Source: CAIYRG01 sp964446945
GTDB lineage: Bacteria; Pseudomonadota; Alphaproteobacteria; Micropepsales; Micropepsaceae
NCBI GenBank assembly: GCA_964446945.1
Contig: CAYUQO010000003.1
Coordinates: 248,001-312,000 of the forward strand
Length of the DNA stretch: 64,000 nt
Reading direction: 5' to 3'
Shown in pieces: positions 1-7,493 of the stretch. The position numbers were made by a program, and so were the translations under genes. The notes under the pieces were generated by a model. It saw nothing but the letters and a program-made list of their open reading frames with translations. It did no database searches and was not told the DNA's origin. How positions within the stretch are numbered: position 1 is the first letter of the stretch; each line of letters begins with the position of its first letter.

Positions 1-2147
1 CCGCCGGGGGCTGATCCGCATGCGAAGCCGGCCGCGAACAGGACGGCCGCGGTGCTGCCGGGTATCGGCGCGCCACCTGTGCAGGAGATGAGTGCCGCCC
101 CGGTATCTCCGGGAAGGCCCAATCCGCCCTGGGGATCGCTGGCAACGGTGGAATATTCACCGGCATTGGCAAAGCGGAACGAAGTTCCCCAGCTGCCGCG
201 GACCGTCGCGCCAACGAGCTCGTCAATGAGCCAGGTGAACGCGACTTTCGGGTTGGTCGTGCTGCCGTGGAGGGTGCCGTGATAGGAGTCATGGCGGATC
301 GAACCTTCGAGATCCAGTCTGCGCACGAGCGGAATATTCAGGTTGTCGCCGAAAATTGGAACGTCAACCTGGGCAAATTCCGCCTGAACCCAATAAGGTT
401 CAGAGTCGTTGTTGGCGGCCAGAGGTGCCTGAGCCGTGCTGCCCGCAATCGGCACTGTGGCGGCGTTATTCGGATTGAACGCAAGCACATTGTCGGATTC
501 ATAGAGAGCGCCGACCGCTGCCTTCACCTGTCCCGCCGGAACGTCGAATAGCGGCCCGTCAAATCGGCCGCCGGTTTCAGAGATCTGGTAAATGTCGCCG
601 AGAATGCGTGATGCCGAAATGTAATTGAGGGTTTCGGGCGAATTGCACTTGAATGCGGTCGGATCGCAGAACAGGTTCAGGTAGGGCAGGCCTGCCGGTT
701 TGCTGATGCCGTTCGCCGGATCCACATTGCCAAGCGCAATATTGATGGCGGTGGGATTCACTTCACTCAGTGAATAGTAGTTCTTCTCGAAACTGTGGGA
801 ATAATAAACCACACCGTTCCAGTTGAATGGCAGGTCGAGATTTAACCCTGCATGATAACGGTATGAAATTTCATAGGCCGGTTCGCGCGGCGGAATCTCA
901 ATTCCAAGGTCGTACGAAACGCGGAGATTGTTGGGAGCGTTCGTCGGATAATATGGGTTGATCGTCGGCACTGACCGGGTCTTCACATCGTTGCTGACGC
1001 CCTGGCTGTAAATCGGCGGATCCATCTCGACGACGCGGCGATTATCATAAAAGCCCTCGGCGAAAAGCGAGATGCCGGGAAGCAGGCGCTGGTCGAAGGT
1101 TGCGACAAACGCATTTTTGTCCTGTTCCGCTTCTTCCCAGCCATATTTCAGCGGATCAACTTCATTCGTTTTGAAATTGGCCGCATTGGCGGTGAACGTC
1201 GCCCAGTTGAGGGTCGCGGCGCTCGATGGCGCGGTCGGGCCGACGCCGCTATTGAGCGCTGCATTGAAATTCGCGCCGGTCCCGTGGGGAATGGCCCAGC
1301 AATTGGAGCAGACGGTACCAACATTGGGGGGCGCCATTCCTTTTGGCGCGCCGGTCGTGATCGTGCCGGGCAGCGAAGAGCCGATGGGGATTTGGTTGTC
1401 GAGTCCCCACGGGGTGTAGTTGATGGTGTAATTGGAATGCAGTGTGCCCTTGATCGGCTGTGCATGGGTGTATTCATAGGTCAGCGTGATATCGCCGCCG
1501 TCCCAGGTGCGGCCCCATAATTGCGACGCCTGGTAATTCTGCCCACCTCCGCCATCCGTAGGCGCTTCGACATGCAGCAGAGTGACTGCGCCGTCAAACC
1601 CGCGCTTCAGGATCACATTGATGACGCCGGCAATGGCGTCCGACCCGTAAGTCGCGGATGCACCGTCGGCGAGAATATCGACGCGATCGAGCGCCAATGC
1701 GGGAATGATGGATGGGTCAATGGCGCAGAGACCATCTGCCTGCGGCGGGAATTTCACACCGTCGACCATCAAAAGCGTGCGTGGACCAGTTTGGTCGAGG
1801 CCGCGAATATTGACACGTGTCTCGCGTTCCTGGTGACCGCCGGAATTCACGGCGGAAGGACCGGGCGCCGTGTTGGCTTCTGGGACGGTACGGAACAGGT
1901 CGCCAATGGTGGTGGCGCCGGTTTGCGTGAAGTCCTGGGTTCCCAGATTCGTCACCGGCACGCCCACCGCTGCCGTACCATGAATCAGCGAGCCGGTGAT
2001 CAGCACCTGCTCGGGGACGGCTTCGGGCGCGGCCGCCATTTGGGCCTGGGCCGTCTGCTGCTGGGCGTGCACGGCGATGGCATTGCCCAACGCAAATATG
2101 GATGCAGTCCCCATGAGGGTAGCAAAACGCGATGCAGTCGAGTGCAT
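1..2147 (-). CDS. TonB-dependent outer-membrane receptor (C-terminus outside window)
   Basis: The reading frame stays open from the ATG at 2147 to the window edge, giving about 715 visible residues, so the distal barrel is cut off. A GGGGAG ribosome site precedes the ATG. Residues 1-28 look like a signal peptide ending AVHA before QQQ. A QVLITGSLI segment near residue 48 is typical of the start of the mature receptor. The plug follows, with RTLLMVDG near 123-130 and DRVDILADGASATYGSDAI near 154-172, then Tyr/Asn-rich beta-barrel sequence. Receptors of this family import large scarce ligands (iron chelates, vitamins, oligosaccharides, aromatics) using TonB energy. The ligand cannot be told from sequence, and no TonB, sensor or transport gene lies beside it in the window. 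Confidence 0.93.
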   Translation of the reverse strand, partial: MHSTASRFATLMGTASIFALGNAIAVHAQQQTAQAQMAAAPEAVPEQVLITGSLIHGTAAVGVPVTNLGTQDFTQTGATTIGDLFRTVPEANTAPGPSAVNSGGHQERETRVNIRGLDQTGPRTLLMVDGVKFPPQADGLCAIDPSIIPALALDRVDILADGASATYGSDAIAGVINVILKRGFDGAVTLLHVEAPTDGGGGQNYQASQLWGRTWDGGDITLTYEYTHAQPIKGTLHSNYTINYTPWGLDNQIPIGSSLPGTITTGAPKGMAPPNVGTVCSNCWAIPHGTGANFNAALNSGVGPTAPSSAATLNWATFTANAANFKTNEVDPLKYGWEEAEQDKNAFVATFDQRLLPGISLFAEGFYDNRRVVEMDPPIYSQGVSNDVKTRSVPTINPYYPTNAPNNLRVSYDLGIEIPPREPAYEISYRYHAGLNLDLPFNWNGVVYYSHSFEKNYYSLSEVNPTAINIALGNVDPANGISKPAGLPYLNLFCDPTAFKCNSPETLNYISASRILGDIYQISETGGRFDGPLFDVPAGQVKAAVGALYESDNVLAFNPNNAATVPIAGSTAQAPLAANNDSEPYWVQAEFAQVDVPIFGDNLNIPLVRRLDLEGSIRHDSYHGTLHGSTTNPKVAFTWLIDELVGATVRGSWGTSFRFANAGEYSTVASDPQGGLGLPGDTGAALISCTGGAPIPGSTAAVLFAAGFACGSAPG

Positions 2148-2456
2148 GTTATTCTCCCCCGCTTCCGGCGCAGCAAAGCGCGCCCGCATGTGTGCTCGGG
2201 GAATGGACTCATTCGTCCTGGCCATAGGCAGGGGCGAATGACGCAACACTCCCCACGGCTGTTAGGGAACCGAGCCTAGACCACAAGTTGTAGGTTTAAA
2301 AACCCGATCGGCCACATTTCGGCCATTTATCTAAATTTTTGAAGGAGATGTGTCTTTTTCAACACAAATGGTTGTGGGGCGCGCGCCGCCTCGCGCAACG
2401 AGGGTTGTAGTTGCTGGCCAGTGCCAAGCAGCGTATTCGCTTCGCTGCTTCCGAGT
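2148..2456. other. Intergenic region between the TonB receptor and tRNA-Thr
   Basis: About 309 bases with no credible gene. It holds the upstream region of the receptor (minus strand), including the TCGGCCA direct repeat annotated separately and an AT-rich stretch near 2326-2340. A small hairpin (AAGCAGCG at 2426-2433 with CGCTGCTT at 2443-2450) lies just before the tRNA and may mark the end of an upstream transcript or a processing site. I could not identify clear -35/-10 boxes for either side. Confidence 0.6.
2308..2325. promoter_or_regulatory. Direct heptamer repeat TCGGCCA spaced by one helical turn
   Basis: TCGGCCA occurs at 2308-2314 and again at 2319-2325, start-to-start distance 11 bases, so both copies would face the same side of the helix. 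The pair sits about 160-180 bases upstream of the TonB receptor start, where an activator or repressor could bind. The repeat is seen directly; the operator role is inference. Confidence 0.3.
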
Positions 2457-2532
2457 GCCGGCTTAGCTCAGCTGGTAGAGCACGTGATTTGTAATCACGG
2501 GGTCGCGGGTTCGATCCCTGCAGCCGGCACCA
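2457..2532 (+). tRNA. tRNA-Thr (anticodon UGU)
   Basis: A complete 76-nt cloverleaf can be drawn. Acceptor strands GCCGGCT and AGCCGGC pair fully. The D-arm is GCTC/GAGC. The anticodon stem CGTGA/TCACG encloses loop TTTGTAA with anticodon TGT. The T-arm is GCGGG/CCTGC with loop TTCGATC, and the 3' CCA is encoded. It reads ACA and wobble Thr codons. It stands alone, not in a tRNA or rRNA cluster, and I saw no integrase or duplicated 3' end nearby that would mark an integration site. Confidence 0.97.
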
Positions 2533-2633
2533 GCATTTTGCGCATTTCGAGCGGCCGCGTTTGTCACAGATAAATCGCAACAGGCGCGATGTGCCATCGG
2601 CTCTGATTCCCCGGAAGAAAGAGGAGTGATGGC

Positions 2634-3344
2634 ATGAGAAATGTTCTTCTGCTCGCCGTTGCGGTTGGCGCCGTGGCCTCGGGACCGGTGTTTGCGCGCG
2701 GCGCACCCCCGGGCGCAGGTGGTCCTCCACCCGGCGTCACCGTGGGTCCACCTGCTGCCGCCGCAGCGCATATGCCTCCCGGCCTGAGCGCCGGTCCGCC
2801 TCCAGGCGTGGCGGCCGGCCGCCCGGCCAGCGTACCAGTGGGCCCCCCCTCAGGGGTGAGACCCGATGTGGACGATTCCGCGGCGGTTGCAGGTGCGGCG
2901 GATCTCGGCAAGCTGAATGCAGCGCACGCGTCCGCCGAGGCACTTGAGCATGCCAATGCCCACTCAACGGTCGGCGAACTCGCCACGTACAAGGCAACGA
3001 TCGTCACTGCCCGCGCCGAAGTGAAAACATTCACGGCCGACGTCAATGCCGACACAACGGCGGTGAATGCAGACACTGCAACGGTCAACGCCGACCAAAC
3101 GGCCCTGACCAATCTGCAAAATGCGCCAACGCCTGACCAGACTGCAATCCAGGCGGCGCAGGCGCAACTGACAGCAGCGAAAGCGCAATTGACGTCGGAT
3201 CAGGCGCAATTGGCCTCAGACCAGGGGAAATTGGCTGCTGCGCAGGCACAAATTGTTGCTGCGCAAAACACGCTCGCGTCGGAAAGCAACAAATCATTCA
3301 CATCGACAGTTCTTGCGCGCGTCAACAGCCTGCTGGGATTGTAG
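2634..3344 (+). CDS. Secreted protein: Pro/Gly-rich head and heptad-repeat coiled-coil tail
   Basis: A 236-residue protein starting at an ATG 8 bases after GAGGAG. Residues 1-21 are a signal peptide ending VFA. Residues 22-80 are Pro/Gly/Ala-rich with recurring GPPPGV-like units. From about residue 120 the sequence turns into strict seven-residue repeats. The first block has TAVNADT-type units; after a short PTPDQT linker the second has QLTSDQA and QLASDQG-type units, before a short C-terminal SLLGL. This predicts a long extracytoplasmic coiled coil, perhaps oligomeric. I do not recognise a characterised family. It is a single gene between tRNA-Thr and a bidirectional hairpin. A structural cell-envelope or surface role is plausible but unproven. 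Confidence 0.8.
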   Translation: MRNVLLLAVAVGAVASGPVFARGAPPGAGGPPPGVTVGPPAAAAAHMPPGLSAGPPPGVAAGRPASVPVGPPSGVRPDVDDSAAVAGAADLGKLNAAHASAEALEHANAHSTVGELATYKATIVTARAEVKTFTADVNADTTAVNADTATVNADQTALTNLQNAPTPDQTAIQAAQAQLTAAKAQLTSDQAQLASDQGKLAAAQAQIVAAQNTLASESNKSFTSTVLARVNSLLGL

Positions 3345-3370
3345 GGAACTCACTGTGCGGAGGATCAAGG

Positions 3371-3397
3371 CAGGACGGCCGCACATCGGCCGTCCTG
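3371..3397. terminator. Hairpin between convergent genes, terminator-like
   Basis: A perfect 11-bp stem: CAGGACGGCCG at 3371-3381 and CGGCCGTCCTG at 3387-3397, loop CACAT. It lies after the stop of the secreted coiled-coil gene (3344) and directly against the stop of cofE (3398). There is no clear T-tract, so it could stop transcription from either side only in a Rho-assisted or weak manner. Confidence 0.6.
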
Positions 3398-4144
3398 TCA
3401 TGACCTGAACAAGTCGCGCGCGGCAGGGCGGATCAAATCGCCACCGTTTCCCGGAGGCGCATCAGGGCTGAATCCCCGGATGATTACGACCGGAACGCGA
3501 TCTGATTTGCCCATCACGAGTTCGGCCGCTGCCGCGAGTTCATCGGCACAGGCGATCACTGTCGCGTTCAGCAGCTTTCCGTCGCCATCGCGCTGTCCCC
3601 GGTAATCGACCACAGCCGGCAGTCCGGATACGCCCAGCGCCACGTTCACCAGACCTTCACGCCAGGCGCGGCCGAACGTATCGCTGATGATGACGCCCAG
3701 CGGAACAGCGCAAATTGCTTCAAGTTTCAGGCGGAGCGCGCGCGCCGATTCATCGGGATTTTCCGGCAGCAATACGGCGGTGTTTTCTGCCGTGTTCGAT
3801 CCGTCCACCCCGGCATTGGCGCAGACAAATCCGTGTCGCGTCTCGCAAATGATGACGCCGCGCTCCATCCTGAGGATGCGTTTGGATTCGCTGAGCACCA
3901 GTTCGATGATCCTGGCGTCCTTGTGCCATTCCGCGGCCCACTCAATGGCGCGCCGGGACGGAATGACGTCACGGAGGTCGACGATTCTGCCTTCGGATTT
4001 TGAAACAATCTTTTGCGCAATGACGAAAATATCGCCATGCATGAAACCGAAAGCTTGGTCGCAGCCGCACGCCGCGATCAGCGAAGCAATATCATCGCCC
4101 GGTTGAATCTCCGGCAGACCGGGCACAGGAATGATTTGGATCAT
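3398..4144 (-). CDS. cofE: Coenzyme F420-0:L-glutamate ligase (CofE)
   Basis: 248 residues, the normal length of stand-alone CofE (about 245-255) and lacking the C-terminal nitroreductase-like domain of mycobacterial FbiB. Family signatures are all present: KDARIIELVL at 75-84, CANAGVDGSN at 108-117 and SDTFGRAWREG at 154-164. CofE uses GTP to add gamma-linked glutamates to F420-0, the last stage of F420 biosynthesis, in the cytoplasm. The gene is divergent from an F420:NADP oxidoreductase with a 51-base gap that should hold both promoters. The other biosynthesis genes (cofC, cofD, cofG/H) are not in the window, so they must lie elsewhere if F420 is made. Confidence 0.93.
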   Translation of the reverse strand: MIQIIPVPGLPEIQPGDDIASLIAACGCDQAFGFMHGDIFVIAQKIVSKSEGRIVDLRDVIPSRRAIEWAAEWHKDARIIELVLSESKRILRMERGVIICETRHGFVCANAGVDGSNTAENTAVLLPENPDESARALRLKLEAICAVPLGVIISDTFGRAWREGLVNVALGVSGLPAVVDYRGQRDGDGKLLNATVIACADELAAAAELVMGKSDRVPVVIIRGFSPDAPPGNGGDLIRPAARDLFRS

Positions 4145-4195
4145 CTGTATAGTTATCCCTGAACGGAAGCCGGAAACTAGGGCAGGAGCGGGCGG

Positions 4196-4858
4196 ATGGA
4201 GAAAGTCGCGATTATCGGCGGCACTGGCGATCTGGGGTTTGCGCTGGCGCTGCGCTGGGCGAAGGCAGGCATAGACCTGATCATAGGATCGCGTGAGCCC
4301 GCGAAAGCAGAAGACGCCGCGAGCCGCATTCGCGAACGGATTGCCGGCGCAAAGATCTCTGGCGCCGCAAATGCGGATGCGGCGGCGCAGGCGGGCATTG
4401 TCGTCTTGACCGTGCCGTTCGCGGCTCAGGCGGGAACACTGAACGGCATCAAAAAGGCATTCACGAGTGGGATTTTGATCGACACGACTGTTCCGCTGGC
4501 CGCTGCGGTTGGTGGGCGCGCAACCCGCGTACTCGGCGTGTGGGAAGGTTCATGTGCGCAAGCTGCGCAAGCTTTGATCCCGGGCGTGCGCGTGATTTCC
4601 GCCTTTCACAATGTCTCGGCCGAATTGTTGCATGATCTGGACGCAGTGCCCGATTGTGACGTCTTCCTGAGCGGTGACGATGCCCAAGCCAAACAGAAAG
4701 TGGCGGTGATGGTGAGTCTCATTCCCGGCCTGCGTGCGCTGGATGCAGGCGGGCTGGAGATGTCCCGTATCTGCGAGAGTATGACTGCGCTGCTGATCTC
4801 GCTCAATCGCCGTTACAAGACGCGGCACAGTGGTTTTCGCGTCACCGGAATCAAATAA
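4196..4858 (+). CDS. fno: F420-dependent NADP oxidoreductase (Fno/NpdG type)
   Basis: 220 residues, the usual size for Fno. A Rossmann start with GGTGDLG at 8-14 and a SREP segment after the second strand fit NADP binding. The NVSA segment and the GLRALDAGGLE region near the C-terminus match the family, where they help bind F420. The enzyme moves hydride between NADPH and F420 and so would supply F420H2 to oxidoreductases such as the luciferase-like protein at 9687-10688. The ribosome site is AGGAGCGGGCGG before the ATG. Its 3' end overlaps the convergent CoA-transferase gene by 8 bases. Distant relatives include ferric-reductase-like NAD-binding proteins, but the divergent cofE makes the F420 role the best reading. 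Confidence 0.87.
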   Translation: MEKVAIIGGTGDLGFALALRWAKAGIDLIIGSREPAKAEDAASRIRERIAGAKISGAANADAAAQAGIVVLTVPFAAQAGTLNGIKKAFTSGILIDTTVPLAAAVGGRATRVLGVWEGSCAQAAQALIPGVRVISAFHNVSAELLHDLDAVPDCDVFLSGDDAQAKQKVAVMVSLIPGLRALDAGGLEMSRICESMTALLISLNRRYKTRHSGFRVTGIK

Positions 4859-6050
4859 CCTTTTCGCGCCGGAAATTGGCGATTTCGGCCTCCGAATAGC
4901 CGATAGAGGCAAGCACCGCATCCGTATCGCCGCCGAGCGAAGGCATGGGGTCAAGCCGGGGTGGACTATCGGACAGATGCAACGGGCTCGCCATCACGGG
5001 AATGCGGCCCACTGGGGAATCGATCTCCTGAATCATCTCGCGCGCCTTCATCTGCGGATGGTCGAGCACTTCGCCGACTGTGTTCACGCGCCCATACGGA
5101 AGGCGGACCTTGTCCAACCGCGCCATCCACTCCGTGGACGGACGTGTCTGGAAAATCGGAACAAGCACCTCATCCAACTCCTCGCGATGGGCGCGGCGCG
5201 CCGGGGTATCCTTGAAGCGCGGATCGGTGAGAAGATCCGGGCGTTCGATAACTTCCTTGCAGAAGATTTCCCAGTCGGCCGGACTTGCCGTCACAACGCC
5301 AAAATACTTGCCGTCGCTCGCGAGATAATGTCCGTAGGGTGTGATGTATTGATGCCTGAGCCCAAACCGCTTCGGCTCTTCACCACGATGCCAGAAGTGG
5401 TGCGGGAAATAACCAAGCCATGAGGCGGCGGTTTCGAACATCGACACGTCGATCGCCTGGCCGACGCCAGTTTGTTCGCGCTGATAAAGCGCGGTGAGGA
5501 TTCCGACCGCGGCATACATGGACGAGATCAGGTCGGTCACCGAAACGCCCACGCGTGCCGGCCGGTCTTCGAAGCCAGTAGTCATGATCAAACCGGCCTC
5601 ACCCTGGATCAGCGCGTCATAGGCTTTGACGTCGCGATAGGGACCGGTTTGGCCATAGCCCGAGAGCGAACAGTAAATCAGGCGCGGATTGGCGGCGCGC
5701 AGTTCCTCTGCGCCCAATCCCATGCGCGCAGCCGCGCCGGGCGCAAAATTCTCCAGCACCACATCCATTTTCAACGCCAGCCGCCGCATGATCTCCTGCG
5801 CCTGCGGCTTCTTCACATCGATCGCGAAGCTCTTCTTGTTCGGACCAATCCAGACAATGCCGGATGACAGTCCGTGGACGGCTGTATCCCAGCCGCGAAT
5901 GACATCTCCGGTGCCGGGACGTTCGAGCTTGATCACCTCTGCGCCCATATCGGCGAGAATTTTGGTCGCGTGCGGTCCCGACAATGATGTTTCGAGCGCG
6001 AGCACGCGAACTCCGTCAAGCGCGCGGCGAGGTGGTGACGCCGTGGTCAC
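4851..6050 (-). CDS. Class III (CaiB/BaiF) CoA-transferase
   Basis: 399 residues from a GTG at 6050. This start overlaps the TGA of the upstream MaoC gene (GTGA) and has GGAAG upstream; an in-frame ATG at 6182 would lie deep inside the MaoC gene and is rejected. The N-terminus LDGVRVLALE, the FAIDVKKPQ segment and VLENFAPGAA are classic family III motifs. Asp173 in GVSVTDLISS matches the position of the catalytic Asp (169) in formyl-CoA transferase and CaiB. The enzyme would pass CoA between two carboxylic acids. As last gene of the ACAD-CitE-MaoC run it is a good candidate for activating the dicarboxylic acid that the pathway consumes. The exact acid is inference. Confidence 0.9.
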   Translation of the reverse strand: MTTASPPRRALDGVRVLALETSLSGPHATKILADMGAEVIKLERPGTGDVIRGWDTAVHGLSSGIVWIGPNKKSFAIDVKKPQAQEIMRRLALKMDVVLENFAPGAAARMGLGAEELRAANPRLIYCSLSGYGQTGPYRDVKAYDALIQGEAGLIMTTGFEDRPARVGVSVTDLISSMYAAVGILTALYQREQTGVGQAIDVSMFETAASWLGYFPHHFWHRGEEPKRFGLRHQYITPYGHYLASDGKYFGVVTASPADWEIFCKEVIERPDLLTDPRFKDTPARRAHREELDEVLVPIFQTRPSTEWMARLDKVRLPYGRVNTVGEVLDHPQMKAREMIQEIDSPVGRIPVMASPLHLSDSPPRLDPMPSLGGDTDAVLASIGYSEAEIANFRREKVI

Positions 6051-6547
6051 GATTTCACTTCCGGGAAAATGTCGCGATGCGGTGCGTGGGCCTTTTTCCA
6101 CACCATGACGCTGCGCACATAATCGATGACGACTTTGCCGTTCTGCTGAATGCCGCGCGTCCGCACCTTGACGATTCCCCATTGTGGTTTTGATTTTGAC
6201 TCGCGCTTTTCCAGCACTTCGGATTCCGAATAGAGGGTGTCGCCGGCAAACAGGGGATTGGGCAATTTGATTTCATCCCAGCCCAGTGCAAACCCGTTCT
6301 CGCTGACATCTGCCACGCCCATACCCGCGACAATGGCCAGCGTGAGTGCGCTGTTGATCAGGCATTTGCCGAATTCGGTCTTTTTGCCGAATTCATTGTT
6401 GAAATGAATCTGGTTGGTGTTGTTGGTCAGCAGCGTGAACCAGATATTGTCATTCTCGGTGACGGTTCGCCCCAGCCGGCAGCGGTAGATGTCACCGACC
6501 GTGAAATCTTCGAAGAAGCGGCCTTCCCATCCCGGTTTGACGGCCAT
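6047..6547 (-). CDS. MaoC-like single-hotdog acyl-CoA hydratase
   Basis: 166 residues from the ATG at 6547, chosen because GGAGAG lies just before it; an ATG at 6559, abutting the CitE stop, would add four residues but has no ribosome site. One hotdog domain with HFEDF-like start (RFFEDFTVGD) and NNTNQIHFNNEFGKKTEFG. The classical MaoC Asp-x-Asn-Pro-x-His dyad appears here as Asn-Thr-Asn-Gln-Ile-His: the histidine is kept but the Asp is Asn, as I recall for MaoC proteins found beside CitE. Likely role: hydration of an unsaturated C5 dicarboxyl-CoA such as mesaconyl-CoA to feed the CitE-like lyase. The gene is translationally coupled on both sides. Confidence 0.85.
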   Translation of the reverse strand: MAVKPGWEGRFFEDFTVGDIYRCRLGRTVTENDNIWFTLLTNNTNQIHFNNEFGKKTEFGKCLINSALTLAIVAGMGVADVSENGFALGWDEIKLPNPLFAGDTLYSESEVLEKRESKSKPQWGIVKVRTRGIQQNGKVVIDYVRSVMVWKKAHAPHRDIFPEVKS

Positions 6548-6559
6548 CGGTCTCTCCAT

Positions 6560-7474
6560 TCAGTGCGTAACGAGTGATTTCGCCAATTCAATAGTCTGGC
6601 GCGCGCGGTCGACAATGGGAAAATCCAGCAATTGCCCGCGGAATGCGATGGCCCCTTCGCCGCGGGCGCGCGCGGCATCGAAGGCCGCCAATACTTCCGT
6701 GGCATAGGCGACGTCTTCAGCCGATGGTGTGAATGCTGCGTTTGCTTCGTCGATCTGGTTTGGGTGGATGATTGATATGCCGCTCATGCCAAGCCGCCGC
6801 GCCTGGCGGGCAAAGCGTCTCAGTCCTTCCGGATCGTTCAAGTCTACCCACACGCCATCGATCGCCTGCACATGCGCCGCCGCAGCGGCAGTGGTGATGG
6901 CCGAACGCGCATAGATCATGTCCACGGCTTCGCCTTCGCGCCGCACCGGCAGATTCATCTCGCGGGTAAAATCTTCGGCGCCGAACATCAGCCCGATGAT
7001 GCGCGGCGAACAGGATGCAATCTGATAGGCATTGAACAAACCAACCGGCGTTTCGATTGCGACCAGCAATTCGACCGACCCGCCGGGCATGTGGTGGGCG
7101 ACTTCGGCGCGGCCCAATTCATCTTCGACGATGCGGATCTGCGCGATGCTGTCGGCCTTGGGGATGACGAGACCTTCCAGCCCCGGCCGAACGACTGCAT
7201 CGATATCTTCAATAAAGCGCTCGGAGCCCACGGCATTGACGCGGACGAAACGTGCCGGCGTGCGATGCTCCGGGCGGCTCTTCAACTGCTGCGCCACCTG
7301 ATCAAGGGAAGCGCCGATTTGCTGCCGCGCCGCCTGTTTCGCGGAGGGCGCAACCCCGTCCTCAATATCCATCATGATGGCGTCGACATGCAGCGACAGC
7401 GCTTTGTCGATCATCCGCTGCCGGTCGCCGGGGACGAACATCCACGAACGAAGAAGTTTGCCGCGTGCAGTCAT
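6560..7474 (-). CDS. CitE-like (HpcH/HpaI family) acyl-CoA lyase
   Basis: 304 residues from the ATG at 7474 (GAGGCAGCAG ahead), giving the typical start RSWMFVPGDRQRM; an upstream in-frame ATG lies inside the ACAD 3' end. Family motifs: MMDIEDGV, FVRVNAVGSE (substrate-binding Arg), LVIPKADS, AIETPVGL (metal Glu) and GAEDFTREM (metal Asp). Enzymes of this family cleave malyl-CoA, beta-methylmalyl-CoA or citramalyl-CoA in a Mg-dependent aldol reaction. No CitD or CitF is nearby, so it is not the lyase subunit of citrate lyase. In context the products would be propionyl-CoA plus glyoxylate or acetyl-CoA plus pyruvate; sequence alone does not separate these. Confidence 0.9.
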   Translation of the reverse strand: MTARGKLLRSWMFVPGDRQRMIDKALSLHVDAIMMDIEDGVAPSAKQAARQQIGASLDQVAQQLKSRPEHRTPARFVRVNAVGSERFIEDIDAVVRPGLEGLVIPKADSIAQIRIVEDELGRAEVAHHMPGGSVELLVAIETPVGLFNAYQIASCSPRIIGLMFGAEDFTREMNLPVRREGEAVDMIYARSAITTAAAAAHVQAIDGVWVDLNDPEGLRRFARQARRLGMSGISIIHPNQIDEANAAFTPSAEDVAYATEVLAAFDAARARGEGAIAFRGQLLDFPIVDRARQTIELAKSLVTH

Positions 7475-7493
7475 CTGCTGCCTCGTGTTGAGC

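Noticed and set aside
1521..2279. Open frame on the plus strand opposite the TonB receptor
   Set aside because: The minus-strand receptor has clear signal, plug and barrel motifs; this frame has none.
2457..2532. tRNA-Thr as an integration site for a genomic island
   Set aside because: No integrase nearby and no second copy of the tRNA 3' end noticed; no phage or plasmid genes in the window.
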